64,000 nucleotides of DNA from Pseudoclavibacter sp. AY1F1 (lineage in GTDB: Bacteria > Actinomycetota > Actinomycetes > Actinomycetales > Microbacteriaceae), in NCBI RefSeq assembly GCF_002931075.1, contig NZ_PSTQ01000016.1:1-64000 (forward strand). Reading direction: 5' to 3'. Shown piece by piece: positions 52,784-62,044 of the stretch. Numbering within the stretch: the stretch's first letter is position 1; each line of letters opens with the position of its first letter. The position numbers and the translations under genes were made by a program. The notes under the pieces were generated by a model. The model did not search any database and was not told where the DNA came from. It saw only the letters and a program-made list of their open reading frames with translations.

Positions 52784-54547
52784 TTAGAACCACCTTGGCC
52801 TGCATTCGGAGAAGAGCCCGATCTTGATGATCCCGCCCTTTTTGTATGAGTAGAGCTTCAGCCAGGGATCGAACAAGTAGTTGCCCGTCGGGTCGACGTA
52901 GTATCCCCCGAAGCCGAAGCCGGTGTAGGTCCACGACGCCGAGCACTTCAGATCCTTCGGCGCCCGAGGTGGCACCGTCGGTGTGGGCGTTGGTGTGGGC
53001 GTCGGCGTCGCAGTCGGCGTCGGCGTGGGCGTGGGCGTCGCAGTCGGCGTCGGCGTCGGCGTGGGCGTGGGCGTCGCAGTCGGCGTCGGCGTCGGCGTGG
53101 CAGTCGGCGTCGGCGTCGGCGTGGCAGTCGGCGTCGGCGTCGGCGTGGCAGTCGGCGTCACCGTCGGCTCTCCCGCACCCACCACCACCATCGAAGAAGC
53201 GTTGAGTGTCAGGGAACCGTTCGAGAAGACAGTCAGCCCGAACGACATCGCAGTCGCGTCGGCCGGCAGCGCTGGAGTTGTCCACTTCGCCTCGCTCGAT
53301 GCAGGGCTCGGATCGAACCAAGGACTCGACACCCAGTAGCGCCAGGACCCGCGAGCATCTCGCACGTACACCGCGAACTGTGTGTCGACAGTCGAGGTGT
53401 GTGTTGCACTGAGCTCATAGCTCGCGCCCGGTTCGGCGGCCGGCGCGCACTCGCCCAGGTCGAATTTCTGCATGAGCGACGAAGAGCCGCTCTCGTAGTT
53501 GCTGACGTCGACAACCATCTTCATGCCGCTGTCGACGCGAGTGAATTCGGCGGTGTGAGTTCCCCACGAGTTGGTTTCCCAGCAAGTCGGCGTGGAGGCG
53601 CCGGCCGGCCAGCTGTCAAGTCCCGGGTTCACGACACGGTTGCCGTTCGTTGCGGTTTGGCCGGGGTCCCAGTCGCCGTAGCGCACAGGCTTTGCCACGC
53701 CGCCGATGACGGAATCGGTGGTTCGCACCTCAATGCGTCCTGCCGCGACCTCAGTTTGGAGGTAGCTCGCGAAGGTCTCGAGGATCTCGGTCGTGACGCC
53801 GATGGTCGAGCACCCCGCGGTCTCGCAGACCTGGTGGAACGTGATCGGCATCCATCCGATGCCCGCGTTCTGCACCTGCCCGACAAGTCCCTTCAAATCG
53901 TCCAGCGTCCAGGTCTGCTCGACCTGGGCTGGCGCTCGGAGCACAAATGGGTCAAGTGGTGGGATGCTCTCGGCCGGCGGGCAGTCGGTGCAGCCCGCAG
54001 GCGACCGCAGGTCGCCGAGGAGCCTGGCGCTGTTGAAGCCGCACTCCTCAACCGCTGCTCTCGCGGAATCGCTGAAGCCGGCGTACGGGTAGGCGAAGCT
54101 TGTGGTGATGAAACCCAGGTCGGCGAGGTTCGCACGGTCGGTGCACGCCTGCCTGATCGCCTCACCCTTGCTGACGCTCGACAGGTCGACGTGGCTTGTC
54201 GTGTGGGAGCCGATCTCGTGGCCCGCGTTCTTCAGACGCAGGAGGTCACTTGCGGAGAGGTACCCCTCCGTGTCGACGGCACCGCTCTGCACGTAGAACG
54301 TGCCGTCGAGGCCGTGCCGGTCGAGGATCTCGGCACCGAGGAGCTGGTCGATAGTGCCATCGTCGAAGGCGAGCGTGACGACAGGAACCAGCGGTTCGTG
54401 AGGTTCGAGCGGTGCCGACGGTCGCACAGCCGCTGCTCCGGCGCCAGTGGCCAGAGCCAGCGAGAGGACCATCGCTAGTGGTGCGGCGAATCGTTTGAGG
54501 TTGCCGACCGCGGAGAGACGCGCGCTTGACTGCTGCTGGCCGTTCAA
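52784..54547 (-). CDS. Secreted polysaccharide deacetylase with Pro-Thr stalk
   Basis: This 587-residue secreted enzyme has a signal peptide (about 1-40, ending AGAAA), a NodB-type deacetylase domain (about 50-270) with VVTLAFDDGT (first metal Asp) and GSHTTSHVDL (metal His pair HxxxH), a beta-sandwich carbohydrate-binding-like region (about 300-460), a (PT)n stalk (about 465-525), and a Cys- and aromatic-rich C-terminal module (about 530-587). It probably removes acetyl groups from a surface polysaccharide such as poly-GlcNAc. The ATG overlaps the epimerase stop by 4 bases. Full length. Confidence 0.92.
   Translation of the reverse strand: MNGQQQSSARLSAVGNLKRFAAPLAMVLSLALATGAGAAAVRPSAPLEPHEPLVPVVTLAFDDGTIDQLLGAEILDRHGLDGTFYVQSGAVDTEGYLSASDLLRLKNAGHEIGSHTTSHVDLSSVSKGEAIRQACTDRANLADLGFITTSFAYPYAGFSDSARAAVEECGFNSARLLGDLRSPAGCTDCPPAESIPPLDPFVLRAPAQVEQTWTLDDLKGLVGQVQNAGIGWMPITFHQVCETAGCSTIGVTTEILETFASYLQTEVAAGRIEVRTTDSVIGGVAKPVRYGDWDPGQTATNGNRVVNPGLDSWPAGASTPTCWETNSWGTHTAEFTRVDSGMKMVVDVSNYESGSSSLMQKFDLGECAPAAEPGASYELSATHTSTVDTQFAVYVRDARGSWRYWVSSPWFDPSPASSEAKWTTPALPADATAMSFGLTVFSNGSLTLNASSMVVVGAGEPTVTPTATPTPTPTATPTPTPTATPTPTPTATPTPTPTPTPTATPTPTPTPTATPTPTPTPTPTVPPRAPKDLKCSASWTYTGFGFGGYYVDPTGNYLFDPWLKLYSYKKGGIIKIGLFSECRPRWF
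52979..53163 (-). repeat. Pro-Thr coding repeat in deacetylase gene
   Basis: About 185 bases of near-perfect gtcggc/gtgggc-type hexamers encode PTPTATPTP repeats with occasional Ala or Val, an extended stalk between enzyme and C-terminal module. Copy number may vary between strains. Confidence 0.9.
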
Positions 54548-55521
54548 ATGCTCTGGGCAGTCTCGAGCCGGCCGCGCACCCCCTCGATGACGGCGTCGAT
54601 GATCCCCTCGAGCGGGAGCTGCGGCTTGTACCCGATGAGCTCGGCCGCCAGTGTGTTGTTCGGGACGCGGCGCTGCATGTCCTCGTAGCCCTCGCCGTAG
54701 GCTTCCGAGTACGGCACCAGAACGATGTCGCTGGAGCTGCCGGTACGGTCCCGCACGATCGTTGCGAGTTCCAGGATGGAAACCTCCCGTGCACCTCCGA
54801 GGTTCACGGCTCGCGCATGCGCACGCTCCTCCTCGACGAGCGCGATCATGGCTGGAGCCACCTCACCGACGTACCCGAAGCAACGGCTCTGCGAGCCATC
54901 GCCGTACACCGTGAGCGGCTCACCGCTCAGCGCCTGGCGGACCAGACTGGGCACGACCATCCCGTATCTCCCCGTCTGTCGCGGGCCGACGGTGTTGAAA
55001 GGGCGGGCGATCGCGACACGGAGGCCGTGCTCCCTGGCGTAGGCGTGCGCAAACGACTCATCGAGGCCCTTCGCGGCCGCGTAGGTCCATCGCGCTGTCA
55101 GCGGAGAGCCGAGAATACGGTCTGCACCCTCGTCGAGCGCATCAGCCGTGTTCTTGCCGTAGATCTCGCTCGTCGAGGCAAGCATCACGGCCGCGTTGTG
55201 GCGCAGGGCCGCTTCGAGTACGTTCTCGGTGCCGTGGAGGTTCGTGCGGAGACTCTTGAGCGGCTCGTTGAGGATCGTGTGAACACCGACCGCGGCAGCC
55301 AGGTGGAAGACACGGTCCACGTTCGAGACGAGCTCGCCGACGAGCGTCGCGTCTAGCACGCTGCCTTCCACGAAACGGACCGAGGAGATGGCCCCGTCCA
55401 GGTTTTCGAGCCGGCCCGTTGAGAGGTCGTCGAGGACAACAACCTCATCGCCTCTCGCCACCAGCTCGTCGGTGAGATGGCTGCCGATGAATCCGGCGCC
55501 ACCGGTGATCAAAGTTCGCAT
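54544..55521 (-). CDS. NAD-dependent nucleotide-sugar epimerase/dehydratase
   Basis: This is a 325-residue extended short-chain dehydrogenase: MRTLITGGAGFIGSHLTDEL (NAD loop), DDLSTGRLENL, LASTSEIYGK (Ser/Thr), the YxxxK catalytic pair in WTYAAAKGLDESF, and RPFNTVGPRQTGRYGMVV. It resembles UDP-glucose/UDP-GlcNAc 4-epimerases and UDP-xylose synthases. It supplies activated sugars to the exopolysaccharide cluster. Confidence 0.92.
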   Translation of the reverse strand: MRTLITGGAGFIGSHLTDELVARGDEVVVLDDLSTGRLENLDGAISSVRFVEGSVLDATLVGELVSNVDRVFHLAAAVGVHTILNEPLKSLRTNLHGTENVLEAALRHNAAVMLASTSEIYGKNTADALDEGADRILGSPLTARWTYAAAKGLDESFAHAYAREHGLRVAIARPFNTVGPRQTGRYGMVVPSLVRQALSGEPLTVYGDGSQSRCFGYVGEVAPAMIALVEEERAHARAVNLGGAREVSILELATIVRDRTGSSSDIVLVPYSEAYGEGYEDMQRRVPNNTLAAELIGYKPQLPLEGIIDAVIEGVRGRLETAQSI

Positions 55522-55582
55522 GTTCGTGCTGTGTCCTTCTTTTCTACTACCTGATTGAGGATGGATGCGGCCGGTTGAGGAC

Positions 55583-56956
55583 CTAGATCAGGCTCAGACC
55601 GGCGCGAGGTTCGAGTGTGTACGTGGCGTCCAGGACGCGGGGGTGCCGTTCCAGCCACGTCAGTTCGGTGTCATCGTGTTTGGTGTGCAGCAGCACGAGG
55701 TCGGCGTCTGCGTGGTGGACTTCGTCGCTCGCAACGAGGACCTCACCGTCGGCAAGGCGAATGGCGGGCACCCTGGAGTCCACGAAGGAGACCCGCGTGC
55801 CTTGCTTTCGGAGGATCTCTATGACCTCGATGGCCGTCGACTCGCGAACATCGGCCACGTTGGGCTTGTAAGCCACACCGAGGACGACAACGCGGGCGCT
55901 CTTGGGCGGAACACCTGCGTCCGCAAGCATCGAGTTGATTCGCGACGCGACGCGACGCGGCCTATGCGCGATGCCGGTCATCGCCTGTTCGAGAATTGGT
56001 GACGCCACCCGATTAGCCCGCAGCTGCCAGAGCAGATAGTGCGGGTCGCAGGGGATGCAGTGGCCGCCGACCCCGGGCCCAGGACGGAACGGCATGAAAC
56101 CGTACGGCTTCGTTGCGGCCGCGTCGATCACATCGGTGACCGGAACGCCCAGCTCGCGGCACACATTGGCGAACTCGTTGATGAAGGCGATGTTCACTGC
56201 CCGGAAGGTGTTCTCGAGGAGTTTCGACGCTTCTGCGATCTCCAGGGTGTCGACGGTGTGCGTCGCGTCGACGTAGCGGCCGAGCATCGCAGCGGCTTCT
56301 GCCGCGCACTCGGGCGTGAAGCCTCCGACCACGCGCGGCACTTCCTCGTGACCGAACGCTTCGTCGGCCGGGTTGATGCGCTCCGAGCTGAAGGCAACGT
56401 GCACGTCGATACCAGGCTGGAGACCACGAGCAAGCAGCGGCTCGACGAGCAAGTCCCTGGTGCATCCAACGTAGGACGTCGATGTGAGCATGAGCAGCTG
56501 GCCCGGCGTCGCTGCTTCGATCATCGCCGCACAAGCCCCCTCAAGCGCACGGAGGTCCGGAACGGCGTGCGCGTCGATCGGCGTCGGCACGCAGACGATC
56601 ACGGCCCGCGCCCGTGCGAGGAGCGAGATGTCGTTGGAGAGCGTCCAAGCGCTCTCCGTGGCATTGGCGACCCCGAGACGCCGACGGTCGCTCTCAACCA
56701 GGTCGACCTGGCCAGAACGGATAGCCGCAAGCCTTCCCTCGCTGATGTCGACGCCGAGCACCCGCGAACCAGCGGCGCAGAATGCCAGCGCGGTCGGCAG
56801 ACCAACGTAACCGAGCCCGAGAATCGCGATATCGAAGTCTCGAACGGATGTTGCAGACTCTGGATTCCTCAGTAGTGACCGTACCCGCGACAATTGACGC
56901 CCCCCCAGCGACGAAGTAAACAAAGATAACCGCAAGTGCGTCCCCCACCGATGCAC
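55583..56956 (-). CDS. UDP-sugar dehydrogenase (WecC/UDP-ManNAc dehydrogenase-like)
   Basis: This is a 457-residue (maximum) nucleotide-sugar dehydrogenase that oxidises UDP-sugars to uronic acids with NAD. It has the loop IAILGLGYVGLPTALAF, VIVCVPTPIDAHAVPDL, the conserved helix ASKLLENTFRAVNIAFINE, the active-site Cys in GGHCIPCDPHYLLW, and a C-terminal NAD-like domain (VVVLGVAYKPNVADVRES). These favour the UDP-ManNAc/UDP-GlcNAc dehydrogenase branch. Start uncertain: the GTG at 56956 or one of several downstream TTG codons (one preceded by ggggggg). Confidence 0.9.
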   Translation of the reverse strand: MHRWGTHLRLSLFTSSLGGRQLSRVRSLLRNPESATSVRDFDIAILGLGYVGLPTALAFCAAGSRVLGVDISEGRLAAIRSGQVDLVESDRRRLGVANATESAWTLSNDISLLARARAVIVCVPTPIDAHAVPDLRALEGACAAMIEAATPGQLLMLTSTSYVGCTRDLLVEPLLARGLQPGIDVHVAFSSERINPADEAFGHEEVPRVVGGFTPECAAEAAAMLGRYVDATHTVDTLEIAEASKLLENTFRAVNIAFINEFANVCRELGVPVTDVIDAAATKPYGFMPFRPGPGVGGHCIPCDPHYLLWQLRANRVASPILEQAMTGIAHRPRRVASRINSMLADAGVPPKSARVVVLGVAYKPNVADVRESTAIEVIEILRKQGTRVSFVDSRVPAIRLADGEVLVASDEVHHADADLVLLHTKHDDTELTWLERHPRVLDATYTLEPRAGLSLI

Positions 56957-57175
56957 CTCTCGACCTGCGACCGAGGCTACCCCGCAAGTGCCAGCACCGA
57001 AAACTCCGACGTTGATCCTTGCAGTCCAACACCCGTATTTTCACGAGTTTTCGGCCCGATAGGCGAAGGAAATAGGCCAAAGTGGGGAGACTCTCGTGAC
57101 AACACAGGTTCGCGTGGAGAACGCTCCGACACTCCAGAAGTGAGCGGTTAATCACGCCGAGTTCGGCACAACTGC

Positions 57176-57181
57176 TAGGCT
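57176..57181 (+). promoter_or_regulatory. Candidate -10 (TAGGCT) for leaderless GT2 transcript
   Basis: TAGGCT ends 6 bases before the GTG of the glycosyltransferase gene and no ribosome binding site is present. The 231-base gap before it, shared with the divergent UDP-sugar dehydrogenase, shows no other clear element. Confidence 0.45.
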
Positions 57182-57187
57182 TCAGTC

Positions 57188-58456
57188 GTGCCGAACGAAG
57201 TCCTGCTGCTCTCGGCGCTGATCCTCTTCGTATTCGTCGGAGCGAACGCGTCCTTCTGGACAGTGACCTCCGCCATCCGCGCTGCTCGAGAACGACGGTC
57301 ACGCCTGAGCGAACTCGACCACCTCGGCAGTGGCACGGGCTCGTTCCTGCAGCCGCGCGACGTGGCAATCCTCATCGCTGCGCACAACGAGGAGCGCGGC
57401 ATTCAACGCACGGTGAGCTCCGCGGGAAGCCACGTGCCGCTGACGAACGTATTCGTTGCCTCCGACGGCTCGAAGGACGCTACGTCCGCCATCGCGAGAG
57501 CAGAGGGTGCAAATGTCGTCGACATCTCGCCCAATCGCGGGAAGGCGGGCGCGCTGGAGTTCGCCATCGACTGGTTCAGGCTCGCAGACCGCTTCGATTT
57601 CCTTCTGCTGCTCGACGCTGACACGGTCCTCGCACCGGACTATTTGGATTTCGCGCTGCCGCTCTTCGCGGACGATGACGTTGTGGCCGTAGCCGGCACA
57701 GCCCGCACCGCCCTGTTTCCCGGCCCGACATCCCGTTTCGGCGAGCTCCTGATCACTCACCGCGATCGGATGTACGTCGTCCTGCAATATCTGCTGAAGT
57801 TCGGCCAGGCGGCCCGCTTCGCGAACGCGGTCATGATCGTGCCGGGCTTCGCATCGCTCTACCGCACTCGCATCCTCAAGCATCTCGACATCGCAGCACC
57901 GGGGCTCGTCATCGAGGACTACAACATGACATTCGAGGTGCATGCGAAACGTCTCGGACGCATCGCGTTCGATCCTCGAGTCGCCACGGCGTATACGCAG
58001 GATCCCGACACGCTGCGCAGCTACGTCGCGCAAGTGCGGCGCTGGAACCTGGGTTTCTGGCAGACACTGCGGCGGCATTCAGGGATGCAGGCTCGCTTTG
58101 CTGCTCTGACCACCATTTCCGTCATCGAGATCACGCTGAGCTCACTCTTCATCGTGCTCACGCCCGTGCTCGTGCTGGCATCGCTTGTCATCGGCCTGCC
58201 CGGAGTGGTGGCTGCAGACTCTCTCGAAGTCCTGGCGGCGCGTTTCCCGGCACTCCTGATCCTGATCGCTTTCTTCGTCGCCGACCTGTCGCTCACGCTC
58301 GTCGCCGTCTGCATCTCGCGACGCCCGGCTTTCGTGAAGTGGGCCCTGTTCCTGCCGCTCTTGCGCTGGCTGGACGCGGCGCTCTGTCTGCAGGCCGCGC
58401 TCCTCAGTTTCAAGCGCGGCAGCGACGGGCGCTGGCGAAGTCCCGTCCGACGCTAG
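57188..58456 (+). CDS. Membrane glycosyltransferase family 2 (processive synthase-like)
   Basis: This is a 422-residue GT2 enzyme like PgaC/HAS/BcsA-type synthases: an N-terminal helix (about 3-25), nucleotide-sugar domain with VAILIAAHNEE, VASDGSKDATS, LLLLDADTVLAP (DxD), the acceptor Asp in GLVIEDYNMTFE, and the processive motif QVRRW, then three or four C-terminal helices. It probably polymerises a UDP-sugar at the membrane. It is divergent from the UDP-sugar dehydrogenase, epimerase and deacetylase operon with which it forms an exopolysaccharide locus. Confidence 0.9.
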   Translation: MPNEVLLLSALILFVFVGANASFWTVTSAIRAARERRSRLSELDHLGSGTGSFLQPRDVAILIAAHNEERGIQRTVSSAGSHVPLTNVFVASDGSKDATSAIARAEGANVVDISPNRGKAGALEFAIDWFRLADRFDFLLLLDADTVLAPDYLDFALPLFADDDVVAVAGTARTALFPGPTSRFGELLITHRDRMYVVLQYLLKFGQAARFANAVMIVPGFASLYRTRILKHLDIAAPGLVIEDYNMTFEVHAKRLGRIAFDPRVATAYTQDPDTLRSYVAQVRRWNLGFWQTLRRHSGMQARFAALTTISVIEITLSSLFIVLTPVLVLASLVIGLPGVVAADSLEVLAARFPALLILIAFFVADLSLTLVAVCISRRPAFVKWALFLPLLRWLDAALCLQAALLSFKRGSDGRWRSPVRR

Positions 58457-58475
58457 GAGCGAGCTCGACAGGCGT

Positions 58476-61400
58476 TCATTCGACGTTGGCGGCGGCGAGC
58501 TCCTCGTCGATGCGTGCTTCTCGGCGGGCTCTGCGGCGCTCGAGTGGGCCCTCGACAACTGAATAGAGCGCCGGCAGAACCAGCAGTGTCAGAACAGTGG
58601 AAGAAAGCAACCCTCCAATGACCACAAGCGCGAGCGGCTGCGAGATGAAACCGCCGTGGCCGGTGATGCCGAGTGCCATCGGGGTGAGGGCGAGCATCGT
58701 GGCGAGCGCCGTCATGACGATGGGGCGGACACGCCTAGCGCCGCCGGCGACGAGAGCCTCGCGCACTGCGAGGCCGCGCTCCCTGAACTGGTTGACGAGG
58801 TCGATGAGCACGATGGCGTTTGTGACGACCACGCCGATGAGCATGAGGACGCCGATGAGGGACGCGACTCCGAGCGGCACGCCGCTTGCGAGTTGCAGCA
58901 GGATCGCTCCCGTGGCCGCGAAGGGAACGGACACGAGCAGGAGCAGCGGCTGGAGGAGGCTCTTGAAGGTGGCCACCATGACGATGTAGACGATGAGGAT
59001 CGCCGCGAGGAGCGCGAGCCCGAGCTGCTGGAAGGCAGCCGCCTGATCTGAGCTGACACCGCCGAGCACGGCGGTGGCGCCCTCCGGCAACGTCAGCGTC
59101 TCGAGCTGCTCGGTGATGAGCGCGTTCGCCGAGCTGAGGTTGTCGTCGGTGGGCACGACCGTGACGGATGCGAGCGGCACGCCTCGCTCCGACGAGATCG
59201 AGACTGGCCCGTCGACGATCTCGACCGTGGCGAGGGTGGTGAGGGGTACCGGGCCGAGGGCGGTCGGGATGCTCGTGGCGCGAAGCGCGTCGAGGTTCGC
59301 GGGCGGTTCGGATCCGAGCAGAACTACCTGCACGCTCGACCCGTCGACGGTGAGGGAGCCGACCGGGGTCGGCTGCAGCTGCTGCGCGACGATGGCGCCG
59401 ATGGCGGTCTGGCTGAGCCCGTACTGGGCTGCTGTCGCCTGGTCGATATCCATCTGTACGAACGGGCGCGTCTCGTCGAGGTCGCTTGTGACTTCACCGA
59501 GTTGTTCGACGCCTGCGAGCACCGCCACGACCTGATCGCTTGCTTCGCGGAGGGTCTCGGCGTCCGGCGCGGTGAGGTCGACGCTGATCGCGCTCGAGAA
59601 GCCCGCGCTGCCCCCGCCTCCGACGGAGATCTCACCGGTTTCTTCCGGGAGGGCGTCGAGCTCCTCACGGAGCTCGGCCTGGATGGCGTCGGAGTCGGCG
59701 TCGGTCGACGTGGTCACGGAGAAGGTCGCGCGGGATGCGCCGCCACCCGTGAAGAGCGACGCTGCGCCGCCGCCGCCGATCGTGAGCTGCACGGTCTCGA
59801 CGCCTTCCTTGGCGCGGATGATGTCCTCGACCTGCGACGCCGCTTCGCCCGAAGCGGCAAGGGTGAGGTTGGGCTCGAGCGACTGCGTCACCGTGAAGCT
59901 GTTGCTTCCGGTGTTGCCGAGGAAGTTGGTCTTCATGAGCGGCGCGAGGGCACCGGTGAGGATGAGGATGAGGAGCGCCGCGCCGAGGGTGATGAAGGGG
60001 CGACGCAGGGTCCAGCCCAGCACAGGCTCGTATCCGCGCTGCAACCAGCTCGACTCCTCGCCTGCACCTGCGAGCTCGGAGTCCGGCCCATTCCCGGCGC
60101 CGCCTGAGACTGCGGCCTCCTGCTCGGCCTGACGGCGCAGTGCGCGGCGAGGGTGGAGCTCTTCATCGTCGCTTCGCAGTCCGAGTGGAGCGAAGCGTCC
60201 GACGTCGCGCTGCGCGCGTTCGCGCCGCGGGCGTGCCCGGACCGGCTCGACGGCCACCTCGGTGCTGCCCGTTGAGGTCGAGGGCTCGCGGACGGCGAGG
60301 TCACTCGTTGTGGGTGCGGCGTCGTTTGCGAGCACCTGCGATGGCCCACGCTCCTGCACCGGTTCGGCAGGTGCAGGACCGTCGCCGTTCCCTGCCCAGG
60401 TCTCCGCGGTACCGACGCGAGCCTTGCGCTTCAGGTGCCTGCCGCCGAGCATCCAGTACGCGAGCACCGGCACGATCGTGAGCGAGACGAGCAACGACGC
60501 GAGCAGTGCGATAACACTCGTGAGGGCGAATGGCCGGAAGAGCTCACCGGAGATATCGCCGACAAACGCGATCGGCAGGTAGACCGCGACCGTCGCGATC
60601 GTGGCGCTCGTGACAGCGGTCGCCACTTCACGGACTGCCTCGGTGATGACGCGCACCCGCTCGCTGCCGCGAAGGCTCGCGCCCGGATGCATGGACATGT
60701 GCCGCTTGATGTTCTCGATGACGACGATGGAGTCGTCGACGACGCGTCCGATCGCGATCGTGAGGGCACCGAGCGTGAGGATGTTGAGCGAGTACTCGGC
60801 CGCCTGCAGACCGATGAACGTCACCAGCAACGACGTAGGAATCGAGATCGCGGTGACCAGCGTCGCGCGGAACGACAGCAGGAACACGAAGATGACGATG
60901 ACGGCGAACACCAGGCCGAGGAGGCCCTCGACGACAAGCGTGTCGATGGACTGCTGGATGAACGGCGCCTGGTCGAAGACGATCTGGAGGGTCGCTCCCC
61001 CACCGATGGAGGCCTGCAGGGCCGGGAGCGCATCCCGAACGGCCTGCGACACCTCGACGGTGTTGGCGTTCGCGAGCTTCGTGACGGACACCGTGAGCGC
61101 GTCTTCGCCGTTGACCCGGGAGATGGAGGTCGCGGGCTCAGGTCCGAGCTGCAGTGTGGCGACGTCGCCGAGGGTGGTGGTGGGCGGCGTCGCTCCGCTC
61201 AGAGGAAGCGCGGCGATGGCGTCGACGTTATCGAGGAGCGTGCCGGCCTGCACGGTGAGAGCGTCGTCGCCCTCAGTGATCTGGCCGATAGGGATGAGTG
61301 TGCCGGCCGCGTCGAGCGTGTCTCTGATGTTCTGAATGCTGGCGCCCGCCCCCGCGAGCGCCGCCTGGTCTGGCGTGATCTCTATGCGAGAGACGGGAGC

Positions 61401-61931
61401 TCCGCTGACGGCGGCTTCGCGCACGCCATCGAGTTCCGTAAGGCCGGGCACGGTTGAGCTTTCGAGGCTCGCTGCGAGCTCCTCGGCGTTCGTGCCGCCC
61501 GTCGCCGCGATCTGGATGACCGGGAAGTCGTCGATCGACCCGCTCAGCACAGTCGTCTCAGTGCCTTCCGGCAGCTGGCTCTCGATGCGGTTGAGCGCCT
61601 GTTGGATGCGCTGTTCCGCGTAGACGGTGTCGGTCCCGTACTCGAACTCGACGGTCACGGACGAGAGGTTGGCGCTCGACGTGACCTGCGTGGAAGACAG
61701 CCCCTGAAGCCCCTGGAGCGACGTTTCCACGAGACGGGAGACGTCCTCATCCACGATCTCGGGCGACGCCCCGGGATAGGTCGTGACGACCGACACGATG
61801 GGCAGGGAGACCGACGGGATCAGCTCCTGCTTGAGCGAGGTCATCGACAGGCCACCGAAGAGGAGCACGGAGAGCGTCACAAGGGCGATCAGCGCGCGGT
61901 TTCTCAAGCTCATCTCAGCGAGTTTGTGCAC
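58476..61931 (-). CDS. RND-family efflux transporter (AcrB/SwrC-like)
   Basis: This is a 1151-residue RND transporter with twelve expected helices: one N-terminal, a large external loop, five or six further helices, then the same again. The proton-relay Asp pair is in GRVVDDSIVVIENIKRH. It resembles Gram-positive SwrC/YerP proteins. The middle cytoplasmic region (about 515-640) is longer than usual, low-complexity and charged, not seen in AcrB. No membrane-fusion or outer-membrane partner gene is present. It may export lipids, drugs or surfactant-like compounds. Confidence 0.93.
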   Translation of the reverse strand: MHKLAEMSLRNRALIALVTLSVLLFGGLSMTSLKQELIPSVSLPIVSVVTTYPGASPEIVDEDVSRLVETSLQGLQGLSSTQVTSSANLSSVTVEFEYGTDTVYAEQRIQQALNRIESQLPEGTETTVLSGSIDDFPVIQIAATGGTNAEELAASLESSTVPGLTELDGVREAAVSGAPVSRIEITPDQAALAGAGASIQNIRDTLDAAGTLIPIGQITEGDDALTVQAGTLLDNVDAIAALPLSGATPPTTTLGDVATLQLGPEPATSISRVNGEDALTVSVTKLANANTVEVSQAVRDALPALQASIGGGATLQIVFDQAPFIQQSIDTLVVEGLLGLVFAVIVIFVFLLSFRATLVTAISIPTSLLVTFIGLQAAEYSLNILTLGALTIAIGRVVDDSIVVIENIKRHMSMHPGASLRGSERVRVITEAVREVATAVTSATIATVAVYLPIAFVGDISGELFRPFALTSVIALLASLLVSLTIVPVLAYWMLGGRHLKRKARVGTAETWAGNGDGPAPAEPVQERGPSQVLANDAAPTTSDLAVREPSTSTGSTEVAVEPVRARPRRERAQRDVGRFAPLGLRSDDEELHPRRALRRQAEQEAAVSGGAGNGPDSELAGAGEESSWLQRGYEPVLGWTLRRPFITLGAALLILILTGALAPLMKTNFLGNTGSNSFTVTQSLEPNLTLAASGEAASQVEDIIRAKEGVETVQLTIGGGGAASLFTGGGASRATFSVTTSTDADSDAIQAELREELDALPEETGEISVGGGGSAGFSSAISVDLTAPDAETLREASDQVVAVLAGVEQLGEVTSDLDETRPFVQMDIDQATAAQYGLSQTAIGAIVAQQLQPTPVGSLTVDGSSVQVVLLGSEPPANLDALRATSIPTALGPVPLTTLATVEIVDGPVSISSERGVPLASVTVVPTDDNLSSANALITEQLETLTLPEGATAVLGGVSSDQAAAFQQLGLALLAAILIVYIVMVATFKSLLQPLLLLVSVPFAATGAILLQLASGVPLGVASLIGVLMLIGVVVTNAIVLIDLVNQFRERGLAVREALVAGGARRVRPIVMTALATMLALTPMALGITGHGGFISQPLALVVIGGLLSSTVLTLLVLPALYSVVEGPLERRRARREARIDEELAAANVE

Positions 61932-62044
61932 GCCGTCAGTCTTGCACGCACCTCCGACAGCAGCCGAAACCCCGCTGAGCGCTTCCCGAATCCGTCATCA
62001 TGTGCGTCAGAGCGGCGAGCCGGTCGAAGCTGCGCCCCCTCGCC

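Noticed and set aside
53000-53160. CRISPR-like or minisatellite array
   Set aside because: The repeat is in frame inside the deacetylase gene and encodes a Pro-Thr stalk; there are no spacers.
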